Assembly: GCF_000375345.1 (NCBI RefSeq)
Contig: NZ_AQXD01000002.1
Span: 127,378-169,228 of the forward strand
Source of the DNA: Wohlfahrtiimonas chitiniclastica DSM 18708
Lineage (GTDB): Bacteria > Pseudomonadota > Gammaproteobacteria > Cardiobacteriales > Wohlfahrtiimonadaceae
DNA: 41,851 bases
Reading direction: 5' to 3'
Shown here one piece after another: positions 19,215-27,777 of this stretch (its first letter is position 1; each line of letters begins with the position of its first letter). Made by a program: the position numbers and the translations under genes. The notes beneath the pieces were generated by a model that had not been told where the DNA came from, searched no databases, and was given only the letters and a program-made list of their open reading frames with translations.

Positions 19215-19646
19215 ATGAAGAAATTAGCATTATTGGCTGCTTTGTCTGTTGCCACGATGAGTGCAGGTTTTGCGCAAGATTTAGAACAAGCGAAAAAAGT
19301 GCGTCAATCCATGTTCCAAGTCGCTGCATGGGAAATGGGCACATTAGCGGGCATGGCCAAAGGTGAAATTCCTTTTGATGCCGCTAAAGCTGAAAAAGCT
19401 GCAAAAGTGATGAATGCCATGGCCATCTCTTTAGATGAAGTGTTCATTCCAGGCAGCTATGCAGGTTCTAAAGTGCGTTCTGAAATCAATACAAAACCAG
19501 AATTGTTCCAAAAAGATGCGGCAAACTTTGTGAAAGAGAGCGAAGCGATGATCACAGCGGCAAGCTCTGAAGCCACATTAAAAGCACAATTAGGTAAACT
19601 AGGCAGCACATGTAAGAGCTGTCATGACAGTTTCCGCGCGGACTAA
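19215..19646 (+). CDS. cytochrome c'
   Basis: This 143-residue periplasmic haem protein has a Sec signal peptide (MKKLALLAALSVATMSAGFA, cleavage before QD) and a four-helix-bundle body of about 120 residues, with a single haem-binding CKSCH near the C-terminus, the diagnostic position for class II cytochromes c. An arginine commonly found four residues before the first haem cysteine is not present here. Cytochrome c' binds NO and is linked to nitrosative stress protection in characterised bacteria. GGGAG precedes the ATG. Its own terminator follows, then potF. Cytochrome c-556 is the closest alternative; a conserved Met near the N-terminus of the mature chain (MFQVAAWEM) leaves c-556-like six-coordinate haem open. 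Confidence 0.85.
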   Translation: MKKLALLAALSVATMSAGFAQDLEQAKKVRQSMFQVAAWEMGTLAGMAKGEIPFDAAKAEKAAKVMNAMAISLDEVFIPGSYAGSKVRSEINTKPELFQKDAANFVKESEAMITAASSEATLKAQLGKLGSTCKSCHDSFRAD

Positions 19647-19664
19647 TCCGTTCGGTTAAACCAT

Positions 19665-19692
19665 AAACAAGGTGCCCGTTCACCTTGTTTTT
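19665..19692 (+). terminator. intrinsic terminator between cytochrome c' and potF
   Basis: A 10-bp perfect stem (AAACAAGGTG with CACCTTGTTT, six-base loop) ends in a run of T. Only about 22 bases separate it from the potF start, so potF probably depends on read-through or on a promoter inside the cytochrome gene. Confidence 0.85.
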
Positions 19693-19714
19693 ACTTTGAT
19701 AGGAGAGGGAATTG

Positions 19715-20812
19715 ATGACAACAATGGTTCGTAAACTTAGCCGCTTAGCTGCTTTGACCGGTTTAATGGCCTTAGGCACCACGGCATTTGCGAAAGAAGT
19801 GCGCATTTATAACTGGACGGATTATATTGATCCGGAGCTCGTCACAGAATTCACTAAACAGACGGGCATTGATGTGGTGTATGACACCTTTGACAGCAAT
19901 GATGTGTTATTGGCAAAAAGTTTGGCCGGTAATTCAGGTTATGACATTGTTGTGCCTTCGGATTATACGGTGGCTTACCTCATTCAAGCGAATAAATTAG
20001 CACCCATTGAAGCGGATAAAATTCCTAATCTCAAAAACATTTGGCCATTTGTCACCGAGCGTTTGAGCGCCTTTAACGGGATGAATGAGCACTCTGTGCC
20101 TTATTTTTGGGGCACAACGGGCATTGCCTATGATGCCAATAAAATTAAAGAATTGATTCCAGATGCGCCAACGGATTCTTTAGAACTCATCATGAATCCA
20201 AAATATGCTGAGAAATTGGCAAGCTGCGGCATTTACATGGTGGATAACCCAAGTGAAGTGTTGCCGGTCATCAATATGTATTTAGGCATTCCGGCAGAAT
20301 CCACCGATCAAAAAGATTTAGACAAAGCGTATGATGCGTTAAAACAGATTCGCCCGTATGTGAAAAAATTCCACTCCTCTGAATACATTTCAGCATTGGC
20401 CAATGGGGATGCGTGTGTGGCGTTTGGTTGGTCAGGGGATGTGTATTTAGCCCGTGCGCGCGCTGAAGAGGCAAACACAGGTGTGGACATTAAATATTTT
20501 GTGCCTAAAGAGGGCAGCCTGGTTTGGTTTGATCAGTTCACGATTTTAGATGATGCACCGAACAAAGATGAAGCCTACGCCTTCATTAATTTTATGTTAG
20601 ATCCTCAAAACAATGCCCGTTCCGCGAACTATGTTGAGTACGCCACATCAAACGAAGCGGCGTTTCCTTACGTGAGTGAGCACCTTATTAATGACAAGAT
20701 CTTGTATCCTGGTCAAGAAGATCTCAATAAACTTCACATTAAGCAACCTTACACGCGCTCAGATCAAAAAAAATTGGTAAAATTTTGGCAGAATCTAAAA
20801 AATAGGAAGTAG
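19715..20812 (+). CDS. potF: polyamine-binding periplasmic protein (PotF/PotD family)
   Basis: This 365-residue protein has a Sec signal peptide ending TTAFA, followed by the family start KEVRIYNWTDYIDPE, then DTFDSNDVLLAK, YDIVVPSDY, VPYFWGTTGIAYD, and the substrate-site stretch CVAFGWSGDVYLA. It should bind putrescine or spermidine in the periplasm and deliver it to an ABC importer. No ATPase or permease (potGHI) is in the window, so it may work with components encoded elsewhere or as a sensor. The ATG at 19715 is preferred over the TTG at 19712; AGGAG lies upstream. The unknown 114-residue gene starts 13 bases after its stop, tying it to the GTPase module. Confidence 0.9.
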   Translation: MTTMVRKLSRLAALTGLMALGTTAFAKEVRIYNWTDYIDPELVTEFTKQTGIDVVYDTFDSNDVLLAKSLAGNSGYDIVVPSDYTVAYLIQANKLAPIEADKIPNLKNIWPFVTERLSAFNGMNEHSVPYFWGTTGIAYDANKIKELIPDAPTDSLELIMNPKYAEKLASCGIYMVDNPSEVLPVINMYLGIPAESTDQKDLDKAYDALKQIRPYVKKFHSSEYISALANGDACVAFGWSGDVYLARARAEEANTGVDIKYFVPKEGSLVWFDQFTILDDAPNKDEAYAFINFMLDPQNNARSANYVEYATSNEAAFPYVSEHLINDKILYPGQEDLNKLHIKQPYTRSDQKKLVKFWQNLKNRK

Positions 20813-20825
20813 AGGGGGAAGTGTC

Positions 20826-21170
20826 ATGGAGATAATGCGTCGTGAGGAGTTTTTGAGCTCCATCATTAACAAACAAGCGACAACGAACGATCATGTGTTG
20901 CGCATTCAGTTTGAACTCAAACATGGGGATGCGGAAAACTTAGTGGGCGCATTATTAGACTATTTCATTGTCTCAGATGCAGAACAGAGCATCGATCGCA
21001 CTAAAGTGACGAAAGATGGCATGTTTCAATTAGATGACGATTGGTTGCTCTTTTTTTATGATCATTTAGAAAAGAGTGTGCATCCGTGTACACCTTTGCC
21101 ACGCAGTTGTAAAAGTGTCTTGACAGAAGATGTGCAAGGCACTTTTGATTTTATTGCCAACCCTTATTGA
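20826..21170 (+). CDS. hypothetical protein, first gene of GTPase/roadblock module
   Basis: I do not recognise this 114-residue protein. It has no signal peptide or membrane segment. The N-terminal half looks alpha-helical (REEFLSSIINKQ, LVGALLDYFIVSD) and the second half carries acidic and aromatic stretches (LDDDWLLFFYDHLE) and two cysteines (HPCTPLPRSC). A strong ribosome binding site (GAGGGGGAA) precedes the ATG. It lies 13 bases after potF and 11 bases before the receiver-like gene, so it is almost certainly in the same transcription unit. A role as a small adaptor or regulator of the GTPase module is a guess from context only. Confidence 0.7.
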   Translation: MEIMRREEFLSSIINKQATTNDHVLRIQFELKHGDAENLVGALLDYFIVSDAEQSIDRTKVTKDGMFQLDDDWLLFFYDHLEKSVHPCTPLPRSCKSVLTEDVQGTFDFIANPY

Positions 21171-21181
21171 TTTGATCGAGC

Positions 21182-22414
21182 ATGAACATAGCCATAGAAC
21201 TGTTAGGCGCCGATGCTAGGTTTCGCGCGAGCATTGCCCAATTTTTGAAATTGAAATCAAAAGATCGTTTTGTCCTTGCAGATAAAGGGACGATCACATT
21301 GATTGATGCCGACTCCATTGAAGGGAAAAAGGCATTACAAAAACATTTAGATGATCACACCATCATTCTCTCTGTCATGCCAGAGCAGTGGGATCATCCC
21401 TATTTTGTGAAAAAACCCATCAAAATTGATGAGCTCATGGCGGTGCTTGAAAAGGTTGCGGCCATCGCGCCTATTGAGGCTCTTGCCGTAGAAGAAACCC
21501 CACATGAAGTCATTGCTGATGCACAAGCCACCGGTAATCCTTTTGCCAAATTTTTAGACCCAAGTTACATGGCAAAACATAAAGCGGGGCAAAATATGTT
21601 TGCCAAGATTGCTCAAAACGGCGCCGTCGCGTCAGAAGCGCCCGCAGAACCTGCATCCGCAAAGCTCGATTATCAGCTTTTTAGCACTTGGCAAGATGAG
21701 CTGACCGATCGAAAAGGGCTCACAAAATACACGTATGATAATTATTTAGAACAAACGGCGGGGAAAGATTTGTATGATTCCTCTTGTCTATATGGCAATC
21801 AAGAGGAGTGCTTTGTGGACATGGCCGACCATGCGAGTGTGTGGCTTTTTGAAAAAGTCCTCAAAATGGATAAAAAAGGCCCGATCTACTATTTTGATTA
21901 TCTCGATGGTATTGTATTTATATTTGCCGATGGTATTGTATTATCAAACTTAGCAGTGGAAAGATTGCATGATTTTTCAAAAGCCACAAAAGATGAGATT
22001 GTGCTTAAAGCCGTGGCCTCTGAGGCAGAATTTTTATCATTGTTAAATCGGTATGAGCAATATTCGTATGGGGATGCCTTAGGCATCATGTGCCGCGCGG
22101 TGTTGATGGGGGCAAATGGCCGAATCATCAATGGTAAAGACATCAAAGAGCCCTTAGGTTTAATGAAGCACGATGGGCAAGCGAAGATGGTTTTAACGCT
22201 GCCGCACGCAAAAGAGATGGAGAACATTTGGCGCTATCGCAATGTATCATTGCGCGATACTGCGGAATTACTCACGGAAGTCAATCCGTACCACATCTTT
22301 TCCTATTACACGATGTGCGATCTTTACGGTTATTTTGATCGCAAAGTTGAGGATCATAAAAACAGGAATCAATTGGATTTAAATACGTTGTTGTCAGAGT
22401 TACAAAAGCTATAA
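21182..22414 (+). CDS. receiver-like protein of unknown function, GTPase/roadblock module
   Basis: This 410-residue soluble protein begins with about 95 residues that read like a divergent response-regulator receiver: a third strand ITLIDADS and an end resembling the receiver lysine loop and last helix (FVKKPIKIDELMAVLEKV). Acidic residues of the first strand are not obvious, so phosphorylation is doubtful. A variable linker (about 100-165) leads to a C-terminal region of about 240 residues with FDYLDGIVFIFADGIVLS in the middle and a conserved-looking NPYHIFSYYTMCDLYGYF near the end, reminiscent of effector helices in gliding and pilus regulators. It is encoded directly before the MglA-like GTPase. 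Function is unknown; a scaffold or GTPase effector is an inference. Confidence 0.75.
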   Translation: MNIAIELLGADARFRASIAQFLKLKSKDRFVLADKGTITLIDADSIEGKKALQKHLDDHTIILSVMPEQWDHPYFVKKPIKIDELMAVLEKVAAIAPIEALAVEETPHEVIADAQATGNPFAKFLDPSYMAKHKAGQNMFAKIAQNGAVASEAPAEPASAKLDYQLFSTWQDELTDRKGLTKYTYDNYLEQTAGKDLYDSSCLYGNQEECFVDMADHASVWLFEKVLKMDKKGPIYYFDYLDGIVFIFADGIVLSNLAVERLHDFSKATKDEIVLKAVASEAEFLSLLNRYEQYSYGDALGIMCRAVLMGANGRIINGKDIKEPLGLMKHDGQAKMVLTLPHAKEMENIWRYRNVSLRDTAELLTEVNPYHIFSYYTMCDLYGYFDRKVEDHKNRNQLDLNTLLSELQKL

Positions 22415-22435
22415 AGCAATTAAAGGTATAAATAA

Positions 22436-22966
22436 ATGAAACAATATAAGATATTATTTGTCGGTCCTGTTGCCAGCGGTAAAACCACCGCAGTCAAAAG
22501 CTTATGCGGCGAAGATAATGTTGTGACAACTTGTAAAAAAACCAGTGATGAAGTGGCGTCAATTAAAGGCGATACGACAGTCTCTTTAGACTATGGTATT
22601 TTGCCGTTCAATAGTGGCTTGAAATTGCATATCTACGCAGCGCCCGGACAAGAGCGTTTCCATTTTATGCATGACATTTTAATGCAAGGCACCATTGGCA
22701 CCATTTTATTACTGAGCATGCGCCACATTAAAGTCGAAGAAGTGGGTCAAATTTTATATGAATATTTGCAAGTGATCGAAAGCACGCCTTGCATCGTGGG
22801 TGTGACACAAACTGAAGGGTTTGATCAAGGGGAAATCGATCTATTTTTAAACGCAATTTTTCAATATCACCCATCGCTTTCTGATACAATGACCGCGGAC
22901 GTTAGGAAAAAACATGATGTTCTTAAACTGGTCGAGAAGATGGTTGTAAAGGCTAACGAACGATGA
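22436..22966 (+). CDS. MglA-like small Ras-family GTPase
   Basis: This 176-residue cytoplasmic protein has a P-loop GPVASGKTTAVKSL near residue 10 and a G3 motif APGQERF near residue 70, where the usual DxxG aspartate is replaced as it is in MglA of Myxococcus (TVPGQ). The G4 motif is degenerate: TQTEG stands where NKxD or TKxD is expected, so guanine specificity may be relaxed. Bacterial proteins of this kind pair with roadblock/LC7 GTPase-activating partners to set cell polarity or regulate motility and secretion. The start follows AAAGG, and its stop overlaps the next gene's ATG (ATGA). The roadblock neighbours make the module assignment convincing; the cellular process is unknown. Confidence 0.85.
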   Translation: MKQYKILFVGPVASGKTTAVKSLCGEDNVVTTCKKTSDEVASIKGDTTVSLDYGILPFNSGLKLHIYAAPGQERFHFMHDILMQGTIGTILLLSMRHIKVEEVGQILYEYLQVIESTPCIVGVTQTEGFDQGEIDLFLNAIFQYHPSLSDTMTADVRKKHDVLKLVEKMVVKANER

Positions 22967-23613
22967 TAGGAAAAAAATATATTACAGTAACGGCCCAAGG
23001 CGCGTTATATGCAGTACAGAAGTCAACGACCAATCAGGCGGTGCGTAATGTCTTGTTGAAGTTGCTGAGTATGAAGGAAAGTCCCGAATTATCGGATGAT
23101 TTGATTTGTCAATTGACCGGCTTTGCTGCTGATAAAATCAAATTGGCTAAAGCCATTTTTTACCAGTTAGAGATTATGCATTTCATTCAGGCGGAGACTA
23201 AAGTTGTCTCAGTGCCAATGATTAACTTCGAGAATGATCTGCCGTCAATGTTATCAATGTATTCTAGTTTAGGGAAAGCGTTACTTTCGGATCAACTAGG
23301 GTTCTTATTAGGTAACGTTGGTTTTCCTGATGAAGAGCTGAACGGAATAGCAGCAATGAGTACGCGTTTAGCCGCTTTGTATGATGATAGTTACGCAACG
23401 GTTTCTAATATTTTAGGCGGACATAGCCATGTTGGTGTGGGTATTACGAACTATCAGGGTATGACGCAGTTGGGTATTTATGCTATGGACGTTTCAGGTA
23501 ATCAATTTACCTTGACGATTGCGGGTATCCCTTTTTTAAATCAAAAAGCTTTTCGAGATTTAATATGGGTGTTAGTATATCGATATGGCAATGTTAAGTT
23601 CAAAAAGAACTAG
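22963..23613 (+). CDS. winged-helix plus roadblock-like protein, GTPase module
   Basis: This 216-residue protein is not a named family to me. Residues 1-80 look like a helical winged-helix domain (two helices, then an AADKIKLAKAIFYQLEIM recognition-like helix and a short wing). Residues 95-210 can be laid beside the roadblock protein two genes on: an LGFLLGNVGFPDEE segment parallels its DGLIMSSLLPASMDED, IAAMSTRLAALYDDS parallels VGAMSAAMLSLGERI, and both continue with two strands and a final helix. I infer a second, divergent roadblock domain fused to a DNA- or protein-binding head. Translation is coupled to the GTPase by a four-base overlap. Confidence 0.7.
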   Translation: MIGKKYITVTAQGALYAVQKSTTNQAVRNVLLKLLSMKESPELSDDLICQLTGFAADKIKLAKAIFYQLEIMHFIQAETKVVSVPMINFENDLPSMLSMYSSLGKALLSDQLGFLLGNVGFPDEELNGIAAMSTRLAALYDDSYATVSNILGGHSHVGVGITNYQGMTQLGIYAMDVSGNQFTLTIAGIPFLNQKAFRDLIWVLVYRYGNVKFKKN

Positions 23614-23636
23614 AGATATAATAAAAGGATAAGTAT

Positions 23637-23999
23637 ATGCGTGAAGAAGTGTTGAACTCAATTTTAAGTGAATTGAATGGTACATCTGCGGATATAGAGG
23701 CTTCTGCGATTATTTCGACAGATGGTTTAATCATGAGTTCACTCTTGCCGGCAAGTATGGACGAAGATCACGTCGGTGCGATGAGTGCGGCAATGTTATC
23801 TTTAGGTGAACGTATCGCTAAGGAATTAGCGAGAGGTGAGTTAGAGCAAGTGTTGGTTAAAGGGGCTTCTGGTTATGTCATTATGACATCTGCGGGTAAT
23901 GATGCAGTTTTATCAGTCATGTGTAAGTCAAATGCTCGTTTAGGTTTGATCTTCCTAGACATCAAACGAGCATCCGAAGCAATTAAGCCGATGCTATAA
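23637..23999 (+). CDS. roadblock/LC7 domain protein (MglB-like)
   Basis: This 120-residue protein is a single roadblock/LC7 domain: helix (REEVLNSILSEL), the typical AIISTDGLIMSS strand pair, the central helix HVGAMSAAMLSLGERIAKEL, a VLVKGASGYVIM strand with the characteristic turn, and a final helix ending RASEAIKPML. MglB-type roadblock proteins dimerise and stimulate GTP hydrolysis by MglA-type GTPases. It is the last gene of the module, preceded by AAAGGA and followed 17 bases later by a strong terminator. Pairing with the GTPase at 22436 is expected. Family call is firm; GTPase activation by this protein is inferred. Confidence 0.88.
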   Translation: MREEVLNSILSELNGTSADIEASAIISTDGLIMSSLLPASMDEDHVGAMSAAMLSLGERIAKELARGELEQVLVKGASGYVIMTSAGNDAVLSVMCKSNARLGLIFLDIKRASEAIKPML

Positions 24000-24016
24000 G
24001 ATGGCTAAAAAAGAAG

Positions 24017-24040
24017 CCCACTTTGACAGTGGGTTTTTTT
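24017..24040 (+). terminator. intrinsic terminator of the GTPase module
   Basis: A 6-bp GC-rich stem (CCCACT with AGTGGG, five-base loop) is followed by seven T residues, closing the potF to roadblock unit. Confidence 0.88.
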
Positions 24041-24066
24041 GCGCCCTTAAAAAGTGAAATCTTTTG

Positions 24067-24072
24067 TATAAT
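24067..24072 (+). promoter_or_regulatory. -10 element for trxB
   Basis: A perfect TATAAT lies 27 bases before the trxB ATG and after the preceding terminator. The -35 region (around TTAAAA) is weak. It is probably the main promoter of trxB and perhaps pgk. Confidence 0.55.
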
Positions 24073-24074
24073 GA

Positions 24075-25052
<978 letters not shown>

Positions 25053-25062
25053 GGAGTTTATT

Positions 25063-26238
25063 ATGCGTTACAACAAAATGGAAAATTTGGACCTCGTTGG
25101 TAAAACCGTATTGATTCGCGAAGATTTAAACGTGCCGATTCATGATGGCAAAATCACCTCTGATGCGCGTTTAGTGGCATCCATGCAAACCATTGAGCAA
25201 GCCTTAAAACAAGGTGCGGGCGTATTGGTGATGTCTCATTTAGGTCGTCCGGAAGAAGGCGTATTCAATGAAGAATACAGCCTTGCACCTGTCGCAACAT
25301 GGCTCAGCGACAAATTGGGCTTTGATGTGCCTTTAGTGAAAGATTGGATTGATGGCGTCACCGTTGAGCCCGGTAAAGTGAAATTATTAGAAAACACGCG
25401 CTTTTTAGTGGGTGAAGGCAAAAACAATCCTGAATTGGCCAAAAAAATGGCCGCATTGTGTGATGTGTTTGTGATGGATGCATTTGCAACGGCGCACCGC
25501 TCAGCAGCTTCGACAGTTGGCGTGGGTGATGCAGCAAAAGTTGCCTGTGCAGGCATGGTATTGTCCCAAGAGTTAGATGCCTTGAAAAAAGGTTTAATGG
25601 CACCGGAGCATCCGATCGTGGCGATTGTGGGTGGCTCAAAAGTCTCAACAAAACTCACCGTATTGAATCAATTGTTAGACAAAGTGGATGTGCTCATTAC
25701 GGGCGGCGGCATCACCAATACATTGTTATTGGCAGAAGGCTTTAGCGTAGGTAAAAGCTTAGCGGAAGCTGATTTAGTGGCAGATGCCAAAGCATTGCTT
25801 GATAAAGCAAAAGCCACCGGTAAAAACATTCCATTGCCTGTGGATGTGGTGGTGGGTAAAGCCTTTGATGCGAATACAGAAGCCACCGTTAAGAAAATTG
25901 CCGATGTATCGAGCGATGACATGATCATGGACATTGGCCCAGAAACGGCAAAACTCTATGCAGAGCTCATCAAAACCTCTAAAACTGTGGTATGGAATGG
26001 TCCTGTGGGCGTGTTTGAATTTGCAAGCTTTGCAGAAGGGACTAAAGCTGTGGGGGATGCGATTAAAAACAGCCAAGCATTCTCCATTGCAGGTGGTGGG
26101 GACACTGTTGCGGCGATTGAGCAGTTTGGTTTAACGCCAAGCATCTCTTACATTTCTACAGCAGGCGGCGCCTTCTTAGAATTTTTAGAAGGCAAAGAGT
26201 TACCGGCCGTTGCCATGTTAGAAAGAAAAGCGAACTAA
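25063..26238 (+). CDS. pgk: phosphoglycerate kinase
   Basis: This 391-residue glycolytic enzyme moves a phosphate between 1,3-bisphosphoglycerate and ADP. Seen are [11 protein letters not shown], the SHLGRP substrate motif, ENTRF, the hinge [18 protein letters not shown] and the C-terminal [10 protein letters not shown]. The usual gap, epd, pgk, fba cluster is absent; pgk stands alone between trxB and rng. AAGGAG precedes the start. Confidence 0.97.
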   Translation: MRYNKMENLDLVGKTVLIREDLNVPIHDGKITSDARLVASMQTIEQALKQGAGVLVMSHLGRPEEGVFNEEYSLAPVATWLSDKLGFDVPLVKDWIDGVTVEPGKVKLLENTRFLVGEGKNNPELAKKMAALCDVFVMDAFATAHRSAASTVGVGDAAKVACAGMVLSQELDALKKGLMAPEHPIVAIVGGSKVSTKLTVLNQLLDKVDVLITGGGITNTLLLAEGFSVGKSLAEADLVADAKALLDKAKATGKNIPLPVDVVVGKAFDANTEATVKKIADVSSDDMIMDIGPETAKLYAELIKTSKTVVWNGPVGVFEFASFAEGTKAVGDAIKNSQAFSIAGGGDTVAAIEQFGLTPSISYISTAGGAFLEFLEGKELPAVAMLERKAN

Positions 26239-26247
26239 AGGATGAAT

Positions 26248-27771
26248 ATGAGTGACGAAATCTTAATTAATAAAACGCCATATGAAACGCGCGCAGCCGT
26301 GATGCGAGATGGTGTTTTACAAGAAATATTAATTGAGAGGACGGATCGAAACCTTTTGGTGGGCAATATTTATAAGGGCAAAGTTGTCCGAGTATTGCCC
26401 GGCATGGAAGCAGCCTTTGTGGACATTGGTCTAGAACGGGCTGCTTTCTTGCATGTCAATGACATTCATACGGTGCGCAATTCGTTAGAGTTGGAAAAGC
26501 AAGTGTTACCCGATGAAGATGAAGGCGGCACCAATGACGAAAAACCTGTGATCGCGCCGCCAAAAGCGGACATCACAGCCATTTTGCATCAAGGTCAAGA
26601 AGTGGTGGTGCAGGTGATCAAAGATCCTCTTGGCACCAAAGGCGCTCGCTTGACCACACAAATTTCCATTCCCTCTTGTTATTTAGTCTATTTGGCCGAA
26701 AGCGACGTGATTGGCGTTTCCATTCGCATTGAGCAAGAGGAAGAGCGCACGCGCTTGAAAGAGCATTTAACCCAATATCAAGCAGAATTGGGCGGCGCTT
26801 ACATTGCCAGAACAGCCGCAGAAGGTGTTGATCCTTGGGTATTGCGTGCGGACATGCAGTTTTTATCGCGCCTTTGGGACAATGTGTCAGATCGCATCAA
26901 GCAATCAAAAGCGGGCGATCTCATTTATGGCAATTTCCCATTAGAGCTACGCATTTTGCGTGATTACGTGGGGCGTGGCATTCAGCAAATTCGCGTGGAT
27001 GCCGCTGAGCCTTTTGAAAAAATGCGCGGCTTTGCAGAGGATTTTCTGCCAGAAACATTGGACAATTTGCAGCTTTATAAAGGTTCACGACCCATTTTTG
27101 ATCTCTATAATATTGAAGAGGAGATTGAAAAGGCGCTCTCTAACCATGTGTCGCTCAAATCTGGCGGTTACATCATCATCGAGCAAACGGAAGCGATGAC
27201 CACGATTGACGTCAATACAGGCGCATATGTGGGGCATCGCAACTTAGAAGAGACCATTTTTAAAACCAATTTAGAGGCCGCAGGTGCAATTGCGCATCAG
27301 GTGCGTTTACGCAATTTAGGCGGGATGATCATCATTGATTTCATTGACATGACCAATCCTGAGCATCAGCAAAGCGTGCTTGATGAGTTGCAATCTCACT
27401 TAGCGATGGACAATGCGCGCACAACGATCAGCGCGGTGACATCGCTTGGTTTAGTGGAAATGACCCGCAAACGCACGCGCGAAAGTTTAGAGCACATTTT
27501 GTGTGAAAAATGCCCAACGTGCCAAGGCAAAGGGTACATTAAAACCAAAGAGAGCATTTGCTATGAGATTTTCCGCGAAGTGGTTAGGGAAGCGAAGCAG
27601 TATCCAAACATCAGCGGCATTTTGATTTTAGCGGCGGCGGATGTGATCGAGCAGCTTCTAGATGAAGAGGCGCATCATTTGGCAGAATTGCAAACCTTCA
27701 CGAAACTCAACATTAAACTGCAAGCCGAAGCCTTATATAATGTGGAGCAGTTTGACATCATTTTACTGTAG
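26248..27771 (+). CDS. rng: ribonuclease G
   Basis: This 507-residue endoribonuclease of the RNase E/G family matures 16S rRNA and cleaves mRNAs. The S1 domain (YKGKVVRVLPGMEAAFVDIG) spans about residues 35-130 and holds a small acidic insertion (PDEDEGGTNDEK). The catalytic domain carries both metal-binding aspartates, in TIDVNTG and IIIDFIDM, and the Zn-link CPTC near residue 430. It lacks the long C-terminal scaffold of RNase E, hence RNase G. The ATG at 26248 is preferred over the one at 26242, which would be too close to AAAGG. coaBC follows after six bases. Confidence 0.93.
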   Translation: MSDEILINKTPYETRAAVMRDGVLQEILIERTDRNLLVGNIYKGKVVRVLPGMEAAFVDIGLERAAFLHVNDIHTVRNSLELEKQVLPDEDEGGTNDEKPVIAPPKADITAILHQGQEVVVQVIKDPLGTKGARLTTQISIPSCYLVYLAESDVIGVSIRIEQEEERTRLKEHLTQYQAELGGAYIARTAAEGVDPWVLRADMQFLSRLWDNVSDRIKQSKAGDLIYGNFPLELRILRDYVGRGIQQIRVDAAEPFEKMRGFAEDFLPETLDNLQLYKGSRPIFDLYNIEEEIEKALSNHVSLKSGGYIIIEQTEAMTTIDVNTGAYVGHRNLEETIFKTNLEAAGAIAHQVRLRNLGGMIIIDFIDMTNPEHQQSVLDELQSHLAMDNARTTISAVTSLGLVEMTRKRTRESLEHILCEKCPTCQGKGYIKTKESICYEIFREVVREAKQYPNISGILILAAADVIEQLLDEEAHHLAELQTFTKLNIKLQAEALYNVEQFDIILL

Positions 27772-27777
27772 GAACGT

